This document shows positions 61,027-64,000 of a stretch of DNA of 64,000 nucleotides, one piece after another; position 1 is the stretch's first letter, and each line of letters starts with the position of its first letter. The stretch is from Atrichornis clamosus (Eukaryota; Chordata; Aves; Passeriformes; Menuridae), in NCBI GenBank assembly GCA_013400975.1, contig WBMZ01005366.1, forward strand, positions 62,001 to 126,000, read 5' to 3'. Under the pieces are notes generated by a model. That model was not told where the DNA came from. It did not search any database and was given only the letters and a program-made list of their open reading frames with translations. A program made the position numbers and the translations under genes.

Positions 61027-63829
61027 GAAAATTCCTGTTTACCACAGCAGTGTAGAAAGTATCATTCATAACTGCAGGACTTGTAACAGTCTGAGAAGAA
61101 TACATTCCTCTCCAGAGATAATTATATCCATTTCTCCACGTTATTCTACAGCTCAAGACATTTTGTAGGAACCTCTTCCAGATTTAGAGCAATGTAAGTG
61201 ATATTTTTAAGTAGTAGCTTTAGGATAAAGTAAATTCCATTGTTTCTTATTCACATAAAATGGCATTAGCCTCAATTCTTTTATTCTATATAAAGATTTC
61301 ATAGTTTCATTTATTCTAATCACTGAAATTATAACTGGCAAAATTACTGTAATTTGGAAATGCCTAAGCAGATTCATTTTTGAAGGCAGTGCAGAATGTA
61401 TAATTGTTTTAAATTTATATAGGCTTGTTTTTTCACATTTCTGAGATTTAGGTTATTGATATGCATTAACTTCTCACTGCTACATTCTCTTACTAAGAAA
61501 TGAAATTAAATGGACTGAGCTTTGCTGAAGGTACTTGTACTGATAAAAGCATCAAGCTTGAAAATGTTTGTAATATTCAGGGAAGGTTAAATTTAACTCT
61601 GACTAACAGTGAGTTTGCTCATCAGGTCATATTCTACAGAGAATCCTTCCTCTTTCCCCTCCTGCCCCATCTTTACCACTCACAGTGTAGTCCACAAGAT
61701 CCCTTTATTCTGGTTTTATGGGAGCTAGAGGGGAGCTTTGGAACTGCACAGCATCTGGGACTGCTTAAACTGTGGCAAAGAAGCAGAAGACAAGTGCTAA
61801 TAAGAGGTGAAGAGGTGAAGGCTGAAACATCCTTATACCCAACCATAAATCTGCACCTCCTATAACTATTAAAGTCAGTGGGAATATTGTATGTGGTGGC
61901 CTTTGGGATAAGACGACCATAAACATCTCCTCCCTCCCAATAACAGTGAATTATCGTTTATAAATCTGGCTCTTGGATCTCATTTGCATTTTGTCTGCAT
62001 TACGTCTCTTTGAATGTCCTTTCAATGGGTATTTAACTGATTTTTCTGTGTTGTGATGGTTGCTGTATATCAGCAAATCAGTTCAGTGGTAATATGCAGG
62101 AAAATTTCAGACTTAGAAGTATTTTTGAAGGAAAGTTTTTAGCAAAATGGAGAAGAAATTTCTACACATTTATTTCTTTCAGAGGTTTAACGCTGCTTAT
62201 ACATCCCACTCTAATTTCAGTATTTAAATTAACTGGACTTAGGTTCATGATGGCCTAGCCTGGCGTGATGAGTGGAATGCAGTAGTAGCAGCTCCAAGTG
62301 GGAAGTCAATCAAACATTTACATATCCTCATTGCACAGTAGAGTTTGAAAACAGGCTGGCTTGGGCAACATCACTAGTGTAGGGTGATAGGAGTGACATG
62401 GAGAGAAATTCCGTGACTGTCACGAGAATTAACAATGGTACTTAGACATCATGAGACTTTATTCATCAGTTCTTGAATAAAAGCCCCATAGTTGAAAACA
62501 GATGTCCTGCCAGTGAGCAATGTGCATGATCTCTGATACCCATTCCACCAGGGTCACTCATTCTTCCCATAACATGTGTTAACCATTCCTTTCCTTTTCT
62601 TGTCAACAGTATTAAACCAGGAGTGAGGCAGTGGCTTGTAAGCAACAGCAGCTAATATCAAATTTAGGAATTTTTGTATTTTGGATCCACTGTACCTCTG
62701 TCTAGTCATGAAATTCTCTTTTTCAGGATCTAACTTGTGGTTTAGGGTATGTACTAAATGAAGAGAGGAGAAAGGTTGACAAAAAGAAAGAAAAGCAGGA
62801 TCATATAGCCTTATCCAGACTTGGAAAAATCTGATGTATTAATCACCAGTACCCTTGACACTTGAGCTGTGTCCATACTGCAAAAAAACACAGTCTTAAC
62901 TTGGGCTGACTCACTGAGGTGAACTGAACCATGAAAATAACAAAAAAACAACCAACAAAGACCAGCAAAGCAAGAAATATTTAGACCAAATTAATGTCTC
63001 AAATTCAGCCCTGATCATTTTATAGGCTCTAAGTTTTTTTAAGTTCTGTAGATTTATGTGGTAGATACAGCCTCTTATTGTAAATGGCAGTCTGCCTAAT
63101 GGTGTGAACTCTATAGTCTTTTTTCAGCAATTTAGGTGTTTCTTTTTTTCACATGTTCACTTTTTTTAGAAAAAATCAAAACAATGCTTTGTGACTGCAA
63201 ATGCCTTGTCTCCTGTTGATACAGCAGGTTTTATTCAAGTCTGCACAGATGTGTCCTTTAGAACGTTCGATATCAAGGAAGCAAGAATGTTAATTAGAAG
63301 ACATTAAATGGCACTGTTGCAGATCATACTTCTAGGGGGTTTTTCATGTTTGGGTTTGAGAAGCTGAGCACATCTCCACTGTCAGCCTTCACACGAAATT
63401 AATTCCCTTAGCTGTGTGTCATAACTCCTCTTTTGATAGTTCTGGATGAAAAAACATCAAGTATGAGCAGGGAAAGACAGCCTTTCCTTCTTTTCACACT
63501 ATGCCATTGCCCAGAAATCCAAGGAAGACTGATCTTCCCTCTGACATGTGCATCCTTCAGAGGGGCAACACAGTTCTGAGGAGCCTTTCTTCTCTGAGAG
63601 GTGAAAAGAACTAAAAATGCTGTGGGGTTCTGGCCACATAGCAAGGTGGAGGTTCAGGCCATTCAAGTCACTGCTTTAACACCCTCATCTACATGAGAAG
63701 TTGCCCAACAAATTTTGGCAAGGAAAAGTTGCCACTATAGATTCACCCCTTGTTCATATAGGTTTGTAGCCTTGTTTGTACCAGCTGCTATAGCAAATGC
63801 TCCAGAGGAATTGTCTGGAAGCTGACCTT
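61027..63829. other. Non-coding unique sequence
   Basis: A 121-codon plus frame at 61500-61865 has no recognised domain, signal peptide or flanking splice context. No repeat family was recognised. Confidence 0.5.
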
Positions 63830-63908
63830 GTATAGTTATATATATATACTGTAAGTGTACATACATATATTTATTTTTTTATACACACACACGAACATAT
63901 GTATATAG
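63830..63908. repeat. TA/CA-rich simple sequence
   Basis: Successive (TA)n, ACATACATATAT, T7, (AC)n and CATATGTATATA segments form a compound AT/AC microsatellite. Confidence 0.85.
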
Positions 63909-64000
63909 AAAGCTAAATGGAGACCTTTTGCATAAATTCTAGGCAGTTAGCAGCTGTCATACACTCTCATTCTAATGTGACTGAATAACATAAACGTTCC

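Noticed and set aside
1..64000. CRISPR arrays, operons, bacterial promoters or terminators, tRNA, rRNA, viral genes.
   Set aside because: Nothing resembling them was seen on either strand; composition and repeats indicate vertebrate nuclear DNA.

Overview
The window looks like vertebrate, most probably avian, nuclear DNA. It is AT-rich with no operon-like packing. Three CR1 LINE 3' ends are clear, and two finish in the octamer-like tails (TTCTATGATTCTGTGAT or its complement) typical of CR1 in birds. Identified interspersed repeats are sparse, and the ancient ones resemble repeats shared by birds, turtles and crocodilians. I cannot name a species, chromosome or host gene.

No confident protein-coding exon is visible. 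Nearly all open frames are short (under about 170 codons), occur in all six frames and have no family resemblance I recognise. The exceptions are retroelement debris: a CR1 ORF2 C-terminus near 50.6-50.95 kb (minus), and a decayed reverse-transcriptase segment at 27.78-28.23 kb (minus). The latter has L1/Tx1-type motifs (SISLLN, DQGSFMPGR, DAENVFNRV, NGLLSS, EPLAIS), not CR1-type. The window is best read as intergenic or long-intron sequence. A few exon-like intervals have good splice-site context but no known homology; the best is a 120-nt, single-frame, symmetric-phase candidate at 57516-57635 (plus).

Layout. 0-11 kb: unique sequence with a small VNTR, an unidentified minus-strand exon-like pair (3.1-3.6 kb), a nested long hairpin (6.33-6.42 kb) and a decayed palindromic repeat (8.7 kb). 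11-26 kb: a perfect 13-bp hairpin, a possible 12-nt microexon, a CR1 copy (16.1-16.5 kb), another stem-loop, a very strong 3' splice-site-like tract (25.06 kb) and a short CR1 tail (26 kb). 27.7-35 kb: the L1/Tx1-like relic, a 57-nt alternating purine-pyrimidine tract followed by a GC-richer block with a full CRE, and an ancient palindromic repeat (34.8 kb). 36-47 kb: two MIR-like fragments, a (CA)13 microsatellite, another ancient repeat, and a GC-rich block beside the second-longest open frame (156 codons). 47-55 kb: an exact 46-bp tandem duplication, two perfect palindromes, and two CR1 copies, one broken by a single N flanked by a near-duplicate. 55-64 kb: a MIR-like fragment, the 120-nt exon candidate, and AT/AC simple sequence at the right end.

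No CRISPR array, tRNA, rRNA, recognisable viral gene or toxin gene was seen. The most notable finding is the non-CR1 reverse-transcriptase fossil, followed by the nested hairpin and the set of decayed palindromic repeats.
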